64,000 bases of DNA from Nocardioides sp. (GCF_030019515.1 NZ_JASEEQ010000008.1:1-64000), one strand, 5' to 3'. Positions 1 to 8,546 are shown, counted from the stretch's first letter. Translations and numbers: made by a program. The notes: a model not told the origin generated them from the sequence alone.

Positions 1-10
1 CTTCCGATCT
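1..10. other. Probable Illumina adapter remnant at contig end
   Basis: The first ten bases, CTTCCGATCT, are identical to the 3' end of the standard Illumina adapter (reverse complement AGATCGGAAG). They sit exactly at the first base of the window and inside an otherwise well-conserved kinase frame. The simplest reading is untrimmed adapter at a contig edge, so the last three or four codons of the kinase fragment should not be trusted. Confidence 0.75.
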
Positions 11-669
11 GCGGGCGCCCCGCGGCCTGCGGGCCGACCGGTCAGCAGCTCGGCGGCGACCACGCCCGCGGCGTACAGGTCCTGCCGCGGGTCGGGCGCC
101 GCACCCGCGGCCTGCTCGGGCGGCATGTAGCCGTCGGTGCCGACCGCGCCCGGGCCGCGGGTCAGTCGGACGTCGTCGAGCGGGACCGCCACGCCGAAGT
201 CGCCGAGCCGCACGAACGGCCGGCCCGACCCGGTCGGCTCGAGCAGCAGGTTGGCCGGCTTGACGTCGCGGTGCACGACTCCGGCCGCGTGCACCGCGGC
301 CAGCGCCTGGAGGGTCTGGTCGAGCAGGAGGGCGACGTACGACGCGGGCAGCGGGCCGCGCTCGGCCAGCAGCTGCTCGACCGACCCGCCGCGCACCAGG
401 TCCATCGTGAACACCACCCGGTGGTCCTCGGCCGCCCACCCCGTCGGCGCGACCACGTGCGGGTGGGCGACCCGCACCGACAGCTCGCGCACGAACCGCA
501 AGAGTGTGGTGCTGTCGTGGGCGCCGAGCACCTTGGCGGCCACGACCTGCCCGGTCCGCAGGTCGCGGGCCCGCCACACCGAGCCCATCGCGCCGGCGCC
601 GACCTGGTCGAGCAGCAGGTACCGGCCGGCGAGCGGACCGGCGGGAGGAGGCGTCGTCGTACGTGGCAT
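1..669 (-). CDS. Serine/threonine protein kinase, N-terminal catalytic domain (3' end cut off)
   Basis: Hanks-type kinase reading leftwards from an ATG at 669, with a TCCTCC (GGAGGA) ribosome site just upstream at about 675-680. In order: the glycine-rich loop GAGAMG, the ATP lysine in VAAKVL, the catalytic loop [10 protein letters not shown], the DFG in LGDFGV, and the activation-segment end YMPPEQ. This is a complete active-site set, so the enzyme should phosphorylate Ser/Thr. The frame is still open at the window edge after 223 codons, so the remainder of the kinase domain and any transmembrane or sensor part are missing. The last ten bases are probably adapter. It is divergent from rpsF. 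The substrate is unknown. Confidence 0.88.
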   Translation of the reverse strand, partial: MPRTTTPPPAGPLAGRYLLLDQVGAGAMGSVWRARDLRTGQVVAAKVLGAHDSTTLLRFVRELSVRVAHPHVVAPTGWAAEDHRVVFTMDLVRGGSVEQLLAERGPLPASYVALLLDQTLQALAAVHAAGVVHRDVKPANLLLEPTGSGRPFVRLGDFGVAVPLDDVRLTRGPGAVGTDGYMPPEQAAGAAPDPRQDLYAAGVVAAELLTGRPAGRGAPADRK

Positions 670-731
670 CGCCGTCCTCCTACCCCGCCCGGCCCCTGCT
701 CAGACCCGGCTCTCCCCAGGCGGCCGGGCCC

Positions 732-800
732 GTCGGTTTCCCCGGGTACCCGGGGAAACCAGCACTGTTCGGCCGAAACTTCGCCCGAGAAGTGCAGGGA
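732..800 (+). repeat. Two-hairpin palindromic repeat, copy R1
   Basis: Bases 735-760 are a perfect 26-bp palindrome with core TTCCCCGGGTACCCGGGGAA. It is followed by a second hairpin at 762-795 with the central motif GGCCGAAACTTCG. The same 69-base unit recurs, inverted and nearly identical, at 63085-63153, and a variant lies at 42401-42486. Here it sits between the divergent kinase and rpsF genes, so a pure terminator role is unlikely. Confidence 0.9.
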
Positions 801-844
801 TTGCCCGACCGGTCCGGCCGGCGAGGCCCGAGCGCGGTCGCCGG

Positions 845-875
845 TTGGGGCCGGCGGGCCGTCCGCTGCTAGCCT
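845..875 (+). promoter_or_regulatory. Candidate rpsF operon promoter
   Basis: TTGGGG at 845-850 and TAGCCT at 870-875 form a plausible -35/-10 pair 19 bases apart. They lie about 120 bases before the rpsF start. The rest of the 325-base gap (670-994) holds repeat R1 and the leader hairpin listed separately. Confidence 0.4.
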
Positions 876-946
876 GGGGCGTTCTCTGCACGCACCCACC
901 GACGGGCGCGGTGCCGAGGCGAGCAACACCAACGCAAAGCCCTCCT

Positions 947-965
947 GCCACGGAGAGTCCGTGGC
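947..965 (+). promoter_or_regulatory. Leader hairpin before rpsF
   Basis: GCCACGGA / TCCGTGGC form a perfect 8-bp stem with a 3-base loop in the untranslated leader of rpsF. The S6:S18 complex is known to bind its own leader RNA in several bacteria through a stem-loop carrying a CCG-type bulge. A CACCGACGGG stretch lies further upstream at about 897-906. Autoregulation is only an inference here. Confidence 0.35.
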
Positions 966-994
966 CGTCCAGTCCAGAGGAGGTGGAGACCGCT

Positions 995-1285
995 GTGCGT
1001 GCCTACGAAGTGATGGTCATCCTCGACCCCAGTCTCGAAGAGCGAACCGTCGAGCCGTCGCTCGACAAGTACCTGAACGTCATCCGTAAGGACGGCGGCA
1101 CCGTCGAGTCCGTCGACGTGTGGGGCCGGCGTCGCCTGGCCTACGAGGTCAAGAAGAACGCCGAGGGCATCTACGCCGTCATCAAGCTCAACGCCGAGCC
1201 CGCCACGGTCAAGGAGTTCGACCGTCAGCTCACCCTCAACGAGTCGATCATCCGCACGAAGGTCATGCGTCCCGACGCCCACTGA
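995..1285 (+). CDS. rpsF: 30S ribosomal protein bS6
   Basis: A 96-residue protein beginning [16 protein letters not shown], with the typical bS6 core [15 protein letters not shown] and [17 protein letters not shown] ending ([12 protein letters not shown]). The start is GTG at 995, preceded by a strong AGGAGG at about 976-981; upstream in-frame ATGs would give an unnatural extension. bS6 binds 16S rRNA in the platform of the small subunit next to bS18, which is encoded two genes downstream. First gene of the rpsF-ssb-rpsR-rplI block. Confidence 0.98.
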   Translation: MRAYEVMVILDPSLEERTVEPSLDKYLNVIRKDGGTVESVDVWGRRRLAYEVKKNAEGIYAVIKLNAEPATVKEFDRQLTLNESIIRTKVMRPDAH

Positions 1286-1409
1286 AGGCTCGAGACCCCG
1301 CCCTGTGGACGACCACTTCCGCCTGTCGGCGCCTGCCGCGACGATGGGCCCACGTGGTCGGACGACCGCGGACCGACTCTGAATCAGAACCAACGCTAGG
1401 GAGACCCGC

Positions 1410-1985
1410 ATGGCAGGCGAGACCGTCATCACGGTGGTCGGCAACCTCGTCGACGACCCGGAGCTGCGCTTCACCCCCTCGGGTGCGGCCGTGGCGAACT
1501 TCCGGATCGCGTCGACGCCGCGCACCTTCGACCGCCAGACCAACGAGTGGAAGGACGGGGACGCGCTGTTCCTCTCCTGCTCGGTCTGGCGCCAGGCCGC
1601 GGAGAACGTCGCCGAGTCCCTCCAGCGCGGCATGCGCGTCGTCGTGCAGGGTCGCCTCAAGTCCCGCACCTACGAGACCCGCGAGGGCGAGAAGCGCACC
1701 GTCTTCGAGATCGAGGTCGAGGAGGTCGGCCCGTCGCTGAAGTACGCCACCGCCAAGGTCACCCGCACCACCCGTCAGGGCGGTGGGGGCGGCTACTCCG
1801 GCGGTGGCGGCGGCGGTGGCGGCGGCCAGGCCTCGAGCGGGGACGACCCGTGGGCCACGCCCGCCCCCCAGCAGGGCGGTCAGCCCTCGGGTGGCGGCGG
1901 GTACGCCGGCGGGGGTGGCCAGTCCGCCCCGGCCAACGACCCGTGGGGCGCTCCCGGGGTCGGCTCGGACGAGCCGCCGTTCTGA
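1410..1985 (+). CDS. ssb: Single-stranded DNA-binding protein
   Basis: A 191-residue protein with an N-terminal OB fold (about 1-110), including [21 protein letters not shown] and [10 protein letters not shown]. It is followed by a long Gly/Ser/Gln-rich linker and the acidic tip DEPPF. The tip corresponds to the DDDIPF-type peptide that recruits replication and repair partners. Actinobacterial SSBs typically have such glycine-rich linkers. ATG start with GGGAGA upstream. It lies 124 bases after rpsF, the conserved arrangement, so it is probably co-transcribed with the ribosomal genes. The linker DNA is nearly all GGC/GGT codons and is prone to misassembly. Confidence 0.98.
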   Translation: MAGETVITVVGNLVDDPELRFTPSGAAVANFRIASTPRTFDRQTNEWKDGDALFLSCSVWRQAAENVAESLQRGMRVVVQGRLKSRTYETREGEKRTVFEIEVEEVGPSLKYATAKVTRTTRQGGGGGYSGGGGGGGGGQASSGDDPWATPAPQQGGQPSGGGGYAGGGGQSAPANDPWGAPGVGSDEPPF

Positions 1986-2065
1986 TCACCAACCCAACCG
2001 AACACCCTCAACCATTCCGGCGCAGTACCCACTCTGCGCCGGGCTTCTAGAAAGGAAGCACCACA

Positions 2066-2302
2066 ATGGCCAAGGCAGTGATTCGCAAGCCCAAGAAGAA
2101 GGTTTGCCAGTTCTGCAAGGAGAAGGCGACCGGTGTCGACTACAAGGACACCGCGCTGCTCCGCAAGTTCATCTCCGACCGCGGCAAGATCCGCGCCCGT
2201 CGGGTGACCGGCAACTGCGTCCAGCACCAGCGCGACGTGGCCATCGCGGTCAAGAACGCCCGCGAGGTCGCCCTGCTGCCCTACACCTCCACCGGTCGCT
2301 GA
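2066..2302 (+). CDS. rpsR: 30S ribosomal protein bS18 (cysteine-containing form)
   Basis: A 78-residue bS18 with the CQFC pair (about residues 13-16) and a further Cys in NCVQHQRD, so this is the zinc-binding (C+) form rather than the C- paralogue that some actinobacteria express under zinc starvation. The core [19 protein letters not shown] is the family signature. AAAGGA precedes the ATG. It partners bS6 on the small-subunit platform. Confidence 0.98.
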   Translation: MAKAVIRKPKKKVCQFCKEKATGVDYKDTALLRKFISDRGKIRARRVTGNCVQHQRDVAIAVKNAREVALLPYTSTGR

Positions 2303-2316
2303 GAGGAGCCGAGGAC

Positions 2317-2763
2317 ATGAAGCTCATCCTGACCCAGGAGGTCACCGGCCTCGGTGCCCCCGGTGACGTCGTCGAGGTGAAGGACGGCTACGGCCGCAAC
2401 TACCTCGTGCCCCGCGGCCTGGCCCTGCGCTGGACCCGTGGCGGCGAGAAGACCGTGGACTCGATCAAGGCCGCCCGCGCCACGCGTGCGGTCCGCGACC
2501 ACGACCACGCGGAGCAGATCAAGGCCAAGCTCGAGGCCCAGCCGGTCGCCGTCCAGGTGCGCGCCGGTGCCGGCGGCCGCCTGTTCGGCGCCGTCACGGT
2601 CACCGAGATCGCCGGCGCCCTCGCCGACGCCTCGGGCGAGCAGGTCGACAAGCGCACGATCGTGGTCACCAACCCGATCAAGTCGCTCGGCGCCCACGAG
2701 GTGTCCGTCAAGCTGCACGACGAGGTGTCCGCCGTGGTGGCCCTCAACGTCATCCCGGCCTGA
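2317..2763 (+). CDS. rplI: 50S ribosomal protein bL9
   Basis: A 148-residue protein starting [19 protein letters not shown], with [15 protein letters not shown] (N-terminal rRNA-binding domain), a long charged helix, and a C-terminal domain [13 protein letters not shown]. The start at 2317 follows GAGAGGAGCCGAGG, and longer upstream readings overlap rpsR. It is 14 bases after rpsR, so it is the last gene of the block, closed by the strong hairpin at 2834-2875. Confidence 0.98.
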   Translation: MKLILTQEVTGLGAPGDVVEVKDGYGRNYLVPRGLALRWTRGGEKTVDSIKAARATRAVRDHDHAEQIKAKLEAQPVAVQVRAGAGGRLFGAVTVTEIAGALADASGEQVDKRTIVVTNPIKSLGAHEVSVKLHDEVSAVVALNVIPA

Positions 2764-2833
2764 CCGGTCGCCGATCCGTCGTCGACAGGTCAGCCACAGC
2801 GGCGCTGGACCCAGCGCAGCGGCAACGTTCCAC

Positions 2834-2875
2834 CGACAGGGCCCGCACCTCCCCCGGGGGGTGCGGGCCCTGTCG
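2834..2875 (+). terminator. Strong hairpin terminator after rplI
   Basis: A 16-bp perfect stem, CGACAGGGCCCGCACC (2834-2849) with GGTGCGGGCCCTGTCG (2860-2875), and a 10-base loop. It lies 70 bases after the rplI stop and just before the end of the convergent gene at 2921, so it can serve both strands. There is no long T run, as is common in GC-rich actinobacteria. Confidence 0.85.
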
Positions 2876-2920
2876 TGTCGGTCGGGACGCGAGGTCCGGT
2901 CCTCCCGGTCCCGGCGCGGG

Positions 2921-4123
2921 TCAGCGGGCCATGACCGCGTCGACGCGCACCACCCGGTTCCGGGAGGCCACCCGGATCTGCAGCGGGCCGGCCAGCAGGC
3001 CGGAGAGCTCGTCGCGGACCTGGTAGATCTTGAGCCGCTGGGCGTCCTTCGAGGCGAGGCTCACCCGCATCCATGCGCCCTGGCCGACCCGGATGTCCAC
3101 CTTGCCGAGCCGCGGCCCGGCCGGGGCCAGCAGCCGGATCGCGCGGATGTTGCGGACCGGGAAGCTCAGGGTCGCGCCGTACGCCGTGGCCTGGAGGTAG
3201 TCGCCGGCGAACGACCCGGCGCTGCGCACCCGGCGCCAGTCACCGCGCGAGGAGCTCGCGGCGTCGTCGGCGGTGAGGTTGCGCGGGACGAAGAACCGCT
3301 GGGCGAACGGCGTCGGGTCGACGTTGCCGGCCGGGTCGACCGCCGCGGCGGTGAAGTCGTGCATCCCGGCGCCCAGGCCGCGCAGCGCGGTGAGCCCGTC
3401 GTTGCAGGGGACGGACCGGTCGTCGAGGCGGCAGCGGTAGGTCGGCACCTCGACGGGGCCGCCCTCGTTGCTCTGCAGCCGGATCTGCACCTTCGGCGCG
3501 GTGACCATCGGTGCGTCCTGACGGTCCTGGTCGTAGTAGTTGGTGCGCAGGAGGCCGAACGTGCTCGGCGCCGTGGCGTCGGCCCGGAAGACCAGCTCCG
3601 CGGGCGTCTGGTCGATGTCGGGCAGGTCGGCCGGGGCGGCGAAGAACGGGTCGGTGGTGATGTCGTGGGCGCTGTCAGGGGTGTCGATGGCGCGCACCCG
3701 GAACGTGTACGGCGTGGCCGAGCGCTCCTCGAGCCTGTCGTAGGTCACCGGCGAGGTGCAGGCCTGCCACGCCGTCGGCGCGATCGCGCTGTTGAAGAAC
3801 TGGCACTGGTAGCTGATCGGGTCGGTGTCACCACCGGGGCCGGCGTCGGTGTGCGCGCCGGTGAACGCGATCGTCACCGCGGTCGACGCGAGCCACCCGC
3901 CGGACATGGCAGGGGTCACGGCGCCGAGCGTGGTCGTGGGCGGCACGGTGTCGTCGCACGCGGTGCCGGTCGGCAGGCCGAGCAGCGGGTCGGTCGGCTG
4001 GACCTCGCTCGTGCACGCGTCGGCGGCGTCCGCCGGCGCGGGTGGCGCGACGAGCGAAAGTGTGGCCGCGGTGAGGACGGCCGCGAAGGCGGCGCCGACG
4101 CGTCGCGTCGAGATGTGGCGCAT
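2921..4123 (-). CDS. Secreted Ig-like repeat protein of unknown function
   Basis: A 400-residue protein. ATG at 4123 is chosen because it follows GGAGGGATCC and opens a clean Sec signal peptide (MRHISTRR, hydrophobic stretch, cleavage near PADAADA); a longer in-frame start at 4195 would bury it. The mature part contains at least two Ig/fibronectin-like modules with the motifs YTFRVRAIDTPDSAHD and HDFTAAAVDPAGNVDPTP, seen in bacterial surface repeat proteins, and paired cysteines around them. The last ~120 residues (from AGSFAGDYLQAT) are a separate beta-rich domain I do not recognise. No LPXTG or membrane anchor, so it is probably released or loosely wall-bound. No function assigned. Confidence 0.72.
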   Translation of the reverse strand: MRHISTRRVGAAFAAVLTAATLSLVAPPAPADAADACTSEVQPTDPLLGLPTGTACDDTVPPTTTLGAVTPAMSGGWLASTAVTIAFTGAHTDAGPGGDTDPISYQCQFFNSAIAPTAWQACTSPVTYDRLEERSATPYTFRVRAIDTPDSAHDITTDPFFAAPADLPDIDQTPAELVFRADATAPSTFGLLRTNYYDQDRQDAPMVTAPKVQIRLQSNEGGPVEVPTYRCRLDDRSVPCNDGLTALRGLGAGMHDFTAAAVDPAGNVDPTPFAQRFFVPRNLTADDAASSSRGDWRRVRSAGSFAGDYLQATAYGATLSFPVRNIRAIRLLAPAGPRLGKVDIRVGQGAWMRVSLASKDAQRLKIYQVRDELSGLLAGPLQIRVASRNRVVRVDAVMAR

Positions 4124-4198
4124 GGATCCCTCCGTACGTGCTCGGTGCTCCCGTCCCACCCAACGCCCGCTCCGGCCGCGGGCTACGAGGGACACGCC

Positions 4199-4738
4199 TC
4201 ACGGCGAAGCGGTCTGGTCCACCTCGGGCCGGGCCCAGGGCCGGGAGGAGTAGCGGAACAGGAGCACGATCACCAGGAGCAGGACCAGGGACGCGCCCAC
4301 CACCATCACGGTGAGCAGCGAGGTCTCGTCGGCGCCGAGGACCACGACGGGCAGCAGCGCGGCCGACACCGTCAGCGCGGCGGCGGTGCGCAGCCAGCGC
4401 GCCCGCCCGGGCTCGGCGGCCGCGAGCCGGGAGAGCGCCCGGCAGAGCACGGCGATGAAGGCGAGCTGGGGCAGGTTCGCCGCCCAGAGCAGCGACTCGT
4501 CGGTGCGCTCGAGGCCGTCGGCCAGCCCGGGGAACCACAGCACGATGCTCATCAGCAGGGCGAGGACGCCGAGCGTGCTCAGCGCCGGACGGTGCGGGAG
4601 GCTCGCGGGCAGCCGGCCCAGGCCCTGGAGCACCAGCAGCCAGCCGACCGGGTCGGGCAGCACGTCGTACCCGCCGCCCACCTTGGCCACGATCGCGACG
4701 ATCACCAGGCCCATCGCGATCGACTGGAGCGGCTTCAC
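4199..4738 (-). CDS. Small integral membrane protein, unknown function
   Basis: About 179 residues from a GTG at 4738 (another GTG lies three codons upstream at 4747). Four or five hydrophobic segments: IAMGLVIVAIVAKVGGG, VLALLMSIVLWFPGLA, LAFIAVLCRALSRLA, TVSAALLPVVVLG and VVGASLVLLLVIVLLF. No catalytic motif is visible and I do not recognise the family. The gene is separated by 41 bases from the MATE gene upstream on the same strand and may be co-transcribed with it. Confidence 0.65.
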   Translation of the reverse strand: MKPLQSIAMGLVIVAIVAKVGGGYDVLPDPVGWLLVLQGLGRLPASLPHRPALSTLGVLALLMSIVLWFPGLADGLERTDESLLWAANLPQLAFIAVLCRALSRLAAAEPGRARWLRTAAALTVSAALLPVVVLGADETSLLTVMVVGASLVLLLVIVLLFRYSSRPWARPEVDQTASP

Positions 4739-4779
4739 GCCGCACACCCTACGGTCGAGGCGCTCGCTCGCCGGGCCGG

Positions 4780-6123
4780 TCAGCGTCCGGTGACCAGCCA
4801 CGCGTCGCCGCGGGCGCGGTGCACCAGCACCACCAGCCGGGCGCCCATGAACACCGCCGCGAACGAGACCCAGACGGCCACCAGCCCGGCCGAGACCGCG
4901 GCGCACAGCAGCGCGACCGGCGCGTAGGCGACCAGGGTGACCAGGCCGGCGCGGGCCAGGTAGCCGCCGTCGCCGGCGCCGATCAGCACCCCGTCGAGCA
5001 CGAACACCACGCCGGCGACCGGCTGCCCGAGCGCGGCCACCAGGAGCACCGGCACCAGCAGGTCGCGCACGTCGCCGTCGCCGGTGAACAGGGCACCGAG
5101 CACCGGGCTCGCGGCCGCGAGCAGCAGCCCGGTCGCCACCCCGCTGAGCGCGCCCCAGCGGACCATCCTCCTCGTGGTCTCGCGCACGGCGGTGACGTCG
5201 CCGGCGCCGAGGGCCCGACCGGTCAGCGCCTGGGCCGCGATGGCGATCGCGTCGAGCACGAAGGCCAGGAACGTCCAGAGCGTCATCGCGAGCTGGTGGG
5301 TCGCCAGGTCGACCTCCTGCTCGCGGGCGCCGGTCGCGGCCAGGGTCACGACGTACGTCGTGAGCAGCAGCGCGGCGCGCAGGGTCAGGGTGCGGACCAC
5401 GAGCGGGACGCCGGCGCGTCCGGCCGCACGGATCCCGGGCAGGTCGGGGCGCAGCGAGGCGTCGTGGGCACGGGCGGCGCGGGTGACCACCACGAGGAAG
5501 GCCGCCGCGCTGGCCGCCTGGGCGAGCACCGAGCCGAGCGCCGATCCGGCGATGCCCATCCCGGCGGGATAGACGAGCACCAGGTTGAGCACCACGTTGA
5601 GGGCGTTGCCGCCGACCGCGACCACGAGCGGGGTGCGGGTGTCCTGGAGGCCCCGGAGCACGCCGGTGGCGGCCAGCATCAGCAGCAGTGGCGTGGTGCC
5701 GAGGAACGCGATCCGCAGGTACGTCGCGGCCGGGTCGGTCACCGACTCGGAGGCGCCGAACAGGTGGACGACCGGGTCCGCGAGCAGCACTCCGAGGATG
5801 GTGACGACCACGCCGATGCCGGCCGCCAGCCACAGCCCGTCGACGCCCTGGGCGAGCGCCCCGCGCAGGTCGCCGGCCCCGAGCCGGCGGGCCACCCCGG
5901 CGGTCGTGCCGTAGGCCAGGAAGATGCACAGCCCGACCACCGTCTGCAGCACCGCGGCCGCGATGCCGAGGCCGGCCAGCGGCGCGGTGCCGAGGTGGCC
6001 GACGATGGCGGCGTCGGCGAGCAGGAACAGCGGCTCGGAGACCAGGGCGAGGAAGGCCGGCACTGCCAGGCGCAGGATCTCCCGGTCCCGTGCCCGGTCC
6101 CGTGCCCGGGGTGGGACGGTCAT
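4780..6123 (-). CDS. MATE family efflux transporter (DinF-like)
   Basis: A 447-residue protein with about 12 membrane helices, the normal MATE size. The N-terminus has LAVPAFLALVSEPLFLLADA and AIVGHLGTAPLAGLGIA, characteristic of the DinF branch. The two six-helix halves are recognisable, the second starting near ATHQLAMTLWTFLAF. MATE proteins export cationic drugs or other organic compounds by proton or sodium antiport; the substrate cannot be predicted. Start ATG at 6123. The upstream gap shared with dnaB contains the DnaA-box-like cluster. Confidence 0.92.
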   Translation of the reverse strand: MTVPPRARDRARDREILRLAVPAFLALVSEPLFLLADAAIVGHLGTAPLAGLGIAAAVLQTVVGLCIFLAYGTTAGVARRLGAGDLRGALAQGVDGLWLAAGIGVVVTILGVLLADPVVHLFGASESVTDPAATYLRIAFLGTTPLLLMLAATGVLRGLQDTRTPLVVAVGGNALNVVLNLVLVYPAGMGIAGSALGSVLAQAASAAAFLVVVTRAARAHDASLRPDLPGIRAAGRAGVPLVVRTLTLRAALLLTTYVVTLAATGAREQEVDLATHQLAMTLWTFLAFVLDAIAIAAQALTGRALGAGDVTAVRETTRRMVRWGALSGVATGLLLAAASPVLGALFTGDGDVRDLLVPVLLVAALGQPVAGVVFVLDGVLIGAGDGGYLARAGLVTLVAYAPVALLCAAVSAGLVAVWVSFAAVFMGARLVVLVHRARGDAWLVTGR

Positions 6124-6637
6124 GGCGTCGACCTAGTCATGGTAAGACTCAGGATGCTCGGTCACTCCCAACCGGACTAGTTATCAACACCTGTGGATGA
6201 ACTCTGGATAACCTGCTGCGGGCGCTATGTCGACAAAGCGTGCGGGTGATCGGCGGATGGCCGGAAGATCAACCCGGATCCGCGCCGAGAATTTTCCCAT
6301 GCACAGCTGTGGGGAAGTGTTCTCGCAGGTCAGCGGCGTGCCGCGGGCGCACGAGGCGCGGCTGTCCACAGCGCGCTCCCCAAACTGTGCACACCTCGCC
6401 GCGTGTCGTCCACGGCGCGCCGGGGGTTATCCCCAGGAGCGCCCCGAGCCTGTGGATAGGCCACTGTCGCTGACCGGCCCGGGGCGCGTACGGTCCCAAG
6501 GTCGTCGGGTCGTCTCCCGCCAGTAGCACCGCCAGGAACCCTGCCAGGAAACCGTCAGGAGACACGGCGGTGTCGGTGGCTGCTCGTAGCGTCGGCGTCG
6601 TCAGCAGGGGTCGGACGGGTGCGATCAGGAGGGCACG
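6124..6637. promoter_or_regulatory. 514-base non-coding region with a DnaA-box-like cluster
   Basis: Compared with TTATCCACA, these sites have one mismatch: TTATCAACA 6181-6189 (+), 6192-6200 (-, TCATCCACA), 6203-6211 (-, TTATCCAGA), TTATCCCCA 6427-6435 (+), 6451-6459 (-, CTATCCACA). Weaker ones are CTGTCCACA at 6362-6370 and 6308-6316 (-). The region is conspicuously less GC-rich at 6181-6300 than its surroundings. No gene is visible. It probably holds the promoters of the MATE gene and dnaB, plus a DnaA-responsive or titration site. A clear AGGAGGG at 6627-6633 serves dnaB. Confidence 0.65.
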
Positions 6638-8056
6638 TTGAGCGTCACCGAGCAGGGCCCGCGCGGGCTGCCGGAGCCGCCGATCGACGACTGGGGCGAT
6701 GGTCCGGCGTCGTACGCCCCGGGCGAGCGGCCGCGGTCGCCGGGCGACCGGACGCCGCCGCAGGACATGGCCGCCGAGCAGTCCGTGCTCGGCTCCATGC
6801 TGATCTCCAAGGACGCCATCGCCGACGTCGCGGAGGTGCTGCGCGGGGTCGACTTCTATCGGCCCTCGCACGAGACCGTCCACGACGCGATCATCGACCT
6901 GTACGGCCGCGGCGAGCCGGTCGACATGGTGACCGTCGCCGCCGAGCTGCAGCGCCGCGGCGAGCTCCAGCGGGTCGGGGGCGCGCCGTACCTCCACACG
7001 CTCTCCGCGAACGTGCCGATCGCGGCGAACGCCGGCTACTACGCCGAGATCGTGCGCGAGAAGGCGATCCTGCGCCGCCTGGTCGACGCCGGCACCAAGA
7101 TCGTGCAGATCGGCTACGCCGGCGAGGGCCAGGTCGACGACATCGTCGACACCGCCCAGGCCGAGGTCTACAAGATCACCGACCGTCGCTCCGCGGAGGA
7201 CTACGCGCCGCTGAGCGACATCATGGACGGCGTCCTCGACGAGATCGAGGCGATCGGCAACCGCGAGGCCGGGCTCTACGGGGTCCCGACCGGCTTCGCC
7301 GACCTCGACGACCTCACCAACGGCCTCCACGCCGGACAGATGATCATCGTCGCGGCCCGCCCGGCGATGGGTAAGTCGACGCTGGCGCTCGACCTGTGCC
7401 GGGCCGCGTCGATCCACAACAACCTCACCAGCGTGTTCTTCAGCCTGGAGATGACCCGCTCGGAGATCACCATGCGGCTGCTCTCCGCCGAGGCGAAGGT
7501 GCCGCTCAACCACATCCGCAACGGCAACATGAACGACGACGACTGGGCCAAGCTGGCCCGCAAGATGGGCGAGGTGTCCTCGGCGCCGATGTTCATCGAC
7601 GACTCGCCGAACATGACGATGATGGAGATCCGCGCGAAGGCGCGGCGGCTCAAGCAGCGCCACGACCTGCGGCTGATCGTCATCGACTACATGCAGCTGA
7701 TGACCTCGGGCAAGAAGGTCGAGTCCCGCCAGCTGGAGGTCTCGGAGTTCTCCCGGCAGATCAAGCTGCTGGCCAAGGAGCTCAGCGTCCCGATCATCGC
7801 GCTCTCCCAGCTCAACCGTGGTCCCGAGCAGCGCGGCGACAAGCGCCCGATGATGAGCGACCTGCGCGAATCGGGTTCTTTGGAGCAGGACGCCGACATG
7901 GTGATCCTCCTGCACCGCGACGACGTCTACGAGAAGGAGTCGACCCGCCCCGGCGAGGCCGACCTGATCGTGGCCAAGCACCGCAACGGCCCGACCAGGG
8001 ACATCACCGTTGCGTTCCAGGGCCATTACTCACGCTTCGTCGACATGGCCCACTGA
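6638..8056 (+). CDS. dnaB: Replicative DNA helicase DnaB
   Basis: A 472-residue hexameric helicase that unwinds DNA ahead of the replisome. The start is TTG at 6638, placed 4 bases after AGGAGGG. Domains: a disordered, proline-rich leader (1-45), the N-terminal helical domain (DMAAEQSVLGSMLISKD onward), and the RecA-like C-domain with Walker A RPAMGKSTLAL near residue 240 and Walker B IVIDYMQLM near 350. The C-terminus reads IVAKHRNGPT. Length is normal, with no intein, although actinobacterial DnaB often carries one. It lies apart from the rplI block by about 3.8 kb of inserted genes. Confidence 0.98.
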   Translation: MSVTEQGPRGLPEPPIDDWGDGPASYAPGERPRSPGDRTPPQDMAAEQSVLGSMLISKDAIADVAEVLRGVDFYRPSHETVHDAIIDLYGRGEPVDMVTVAAELQRRGELQRVGGAPYLHTLSANVPIAANAGYYAEIVREKAILRRLVDAGTKIVQIGYAGEGQVDDIVDTAQAEVYKITDRRSAEDYAPLSDIMDGVLDEIEAIGNREAGLYGVPTGFADLDDLTNGLHAGQMIIVAARPAMGKSTLALDLCRAASIHNNLTSVFFSLEMTRSEITMRLLSAEAKVPLNHIRNGNMNDDDWAKLARKMGEVSSAPMFIDDSPNMTMMEIRAKARRLKQRHDLRLIVIDYMQLMTSGKKVESRQLEVSEFSRQIKLLAKELSVPIIALSQLNRGPEQRGDKRPMMSDLRESGSLEQDADMVILLHRDDVYEKESTRPGEADLIVAKHRNGPTRDITVAFQGHYSRFVDMAH

Positions 8057-8057
8057 G

Positions 8058-8075
8058 CGCTGCGCAAGCGCAGCG
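8058..8075 (+). terminator. Short hairpin after dnaB
   Basis: CGCTGCGC / GCGCAGCG form a perfect 8-bp stem with a 2-base loop, starting one base after the dnaB stop codon. It is probably a terminator, shared with the convergent gene ending at 8142. Confidence 0.55.
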
Positions 8076-8110
8076 GCATCTTCTCTGCCGAGCACGCCCG
8101 CTGAGCGCCG

Positions 8111-8136
8111 GCGCGATGTCGAGGCGCGATGTCGAG
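8111..8136. repeat. 13-base tandem duplication
   Basis: GCGCGATGTCGAG occurs twice head to tail (8111-8123, 8124-8136) in the short convergent gap between dnaB and the HEPN-like gene. Confidence 0.8.
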
Positions 8137-8141
8137 GCGCG

Positions 8142-8546
8142 TCAGGCGCCGAGGGTCCGTTCGGTAGCCGCGCCGACGAGCGTGGACGCCGCCCGGAGCG
8201 CTCGGGTCCGGTCGGCGTCGCCGATGAACTTCGACCCGTAGTGCGCGCCGGGCTTGAGCCGGACGAGCTTCGCGAGCTCGGCGCCGAGCTCGCGGTCGAC
8301 GCCGGCGAGGACCTTCGCGGCCTCGCCGTGGTTGTCGCCGGCGTATCGGGACCCGGTCGCGGACAGGCAGATGGCGTCGCCTGCGGCGATGCCGGCCAGG
8401 GCCGCGATCCCGACGATCACGTTGTTCGCGGTCGCGCCTTCCTCGGTCGCGACGAGCTCGGCGGCCTCGAGGTACTTCGCTGCGATCTTGCGCCGGTTCC
8501 GGGCATCGCCGGGACCGCCTCTCGCCATCCTCCGCGACGGGCTCAT
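8142..8546 (-). CDS. HEPN-like protein, putative toxin of a nucleotidyltransferase pair
   Basis: A 134-residue alpha-helical protein. ATG at 8546 overlaps the stop of the upstream nucleotidyltransferase gene as ATGA, so the two are translationally coupled. The protein carries R96-x5-H102-Y103 in VRLKPGAHYGSKF. That resembles the RX4-6H RNase motif of HEPN toxins, and the neighbouring Tyr recalls the residue modified by MntA in HepT (RX4HXY), although the spacing is not identical. Helices before it (IAAKYLEAAELVATEEG, IVGIAALAGIAAGDA) fit a HEPN bundle. Actinobacterial relatives with a K-x-x-x-HYG motif are often misnamed DNA-binding proteins. Toxin activity is inferred, not shown. Confidence 0.7.
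   Translation of the reverse strand: MSPSRRMARGGPGDARNRRKIAAKYLEAAELVATEEGATANNVIVGIAALAGIAAGDAICLSATGSRYAGDNHGEAAKVLAGVDRELGAELAKLVRLKPGAHYGSKFIGDADRTRALRAASTLVGAATERTLGA

Noticed and set aside
2921..4195. Start of the secreted Ig-like protein at 4195
   Set aside because: The extra residues lack a ribosome site and would bury the signal peptide; GGAGGGATCC before 4123 supports the shorter form.
2438..4927. Very long open frames opposite or beside real genes, e.g. an 829-codon frame here
   Set aside because: They are by-products of high GC. They overlap well-supported genes in other frames and have Arg/Pro/Ala-rich nonsense composition without domains.
6139..6147. GGTAAGACT near the MATE start as a copy of the ECF promoter box
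   Set aside because: It lacks the second CCGACACC box at a suitable distance and the orientation does not fit the gene.
6181..6459. Calling the DnaA-box cluster the chromosome origin
   Set aside because: dnaA and dnaN are not in the window, and the box match alone cannot show replication initiation.
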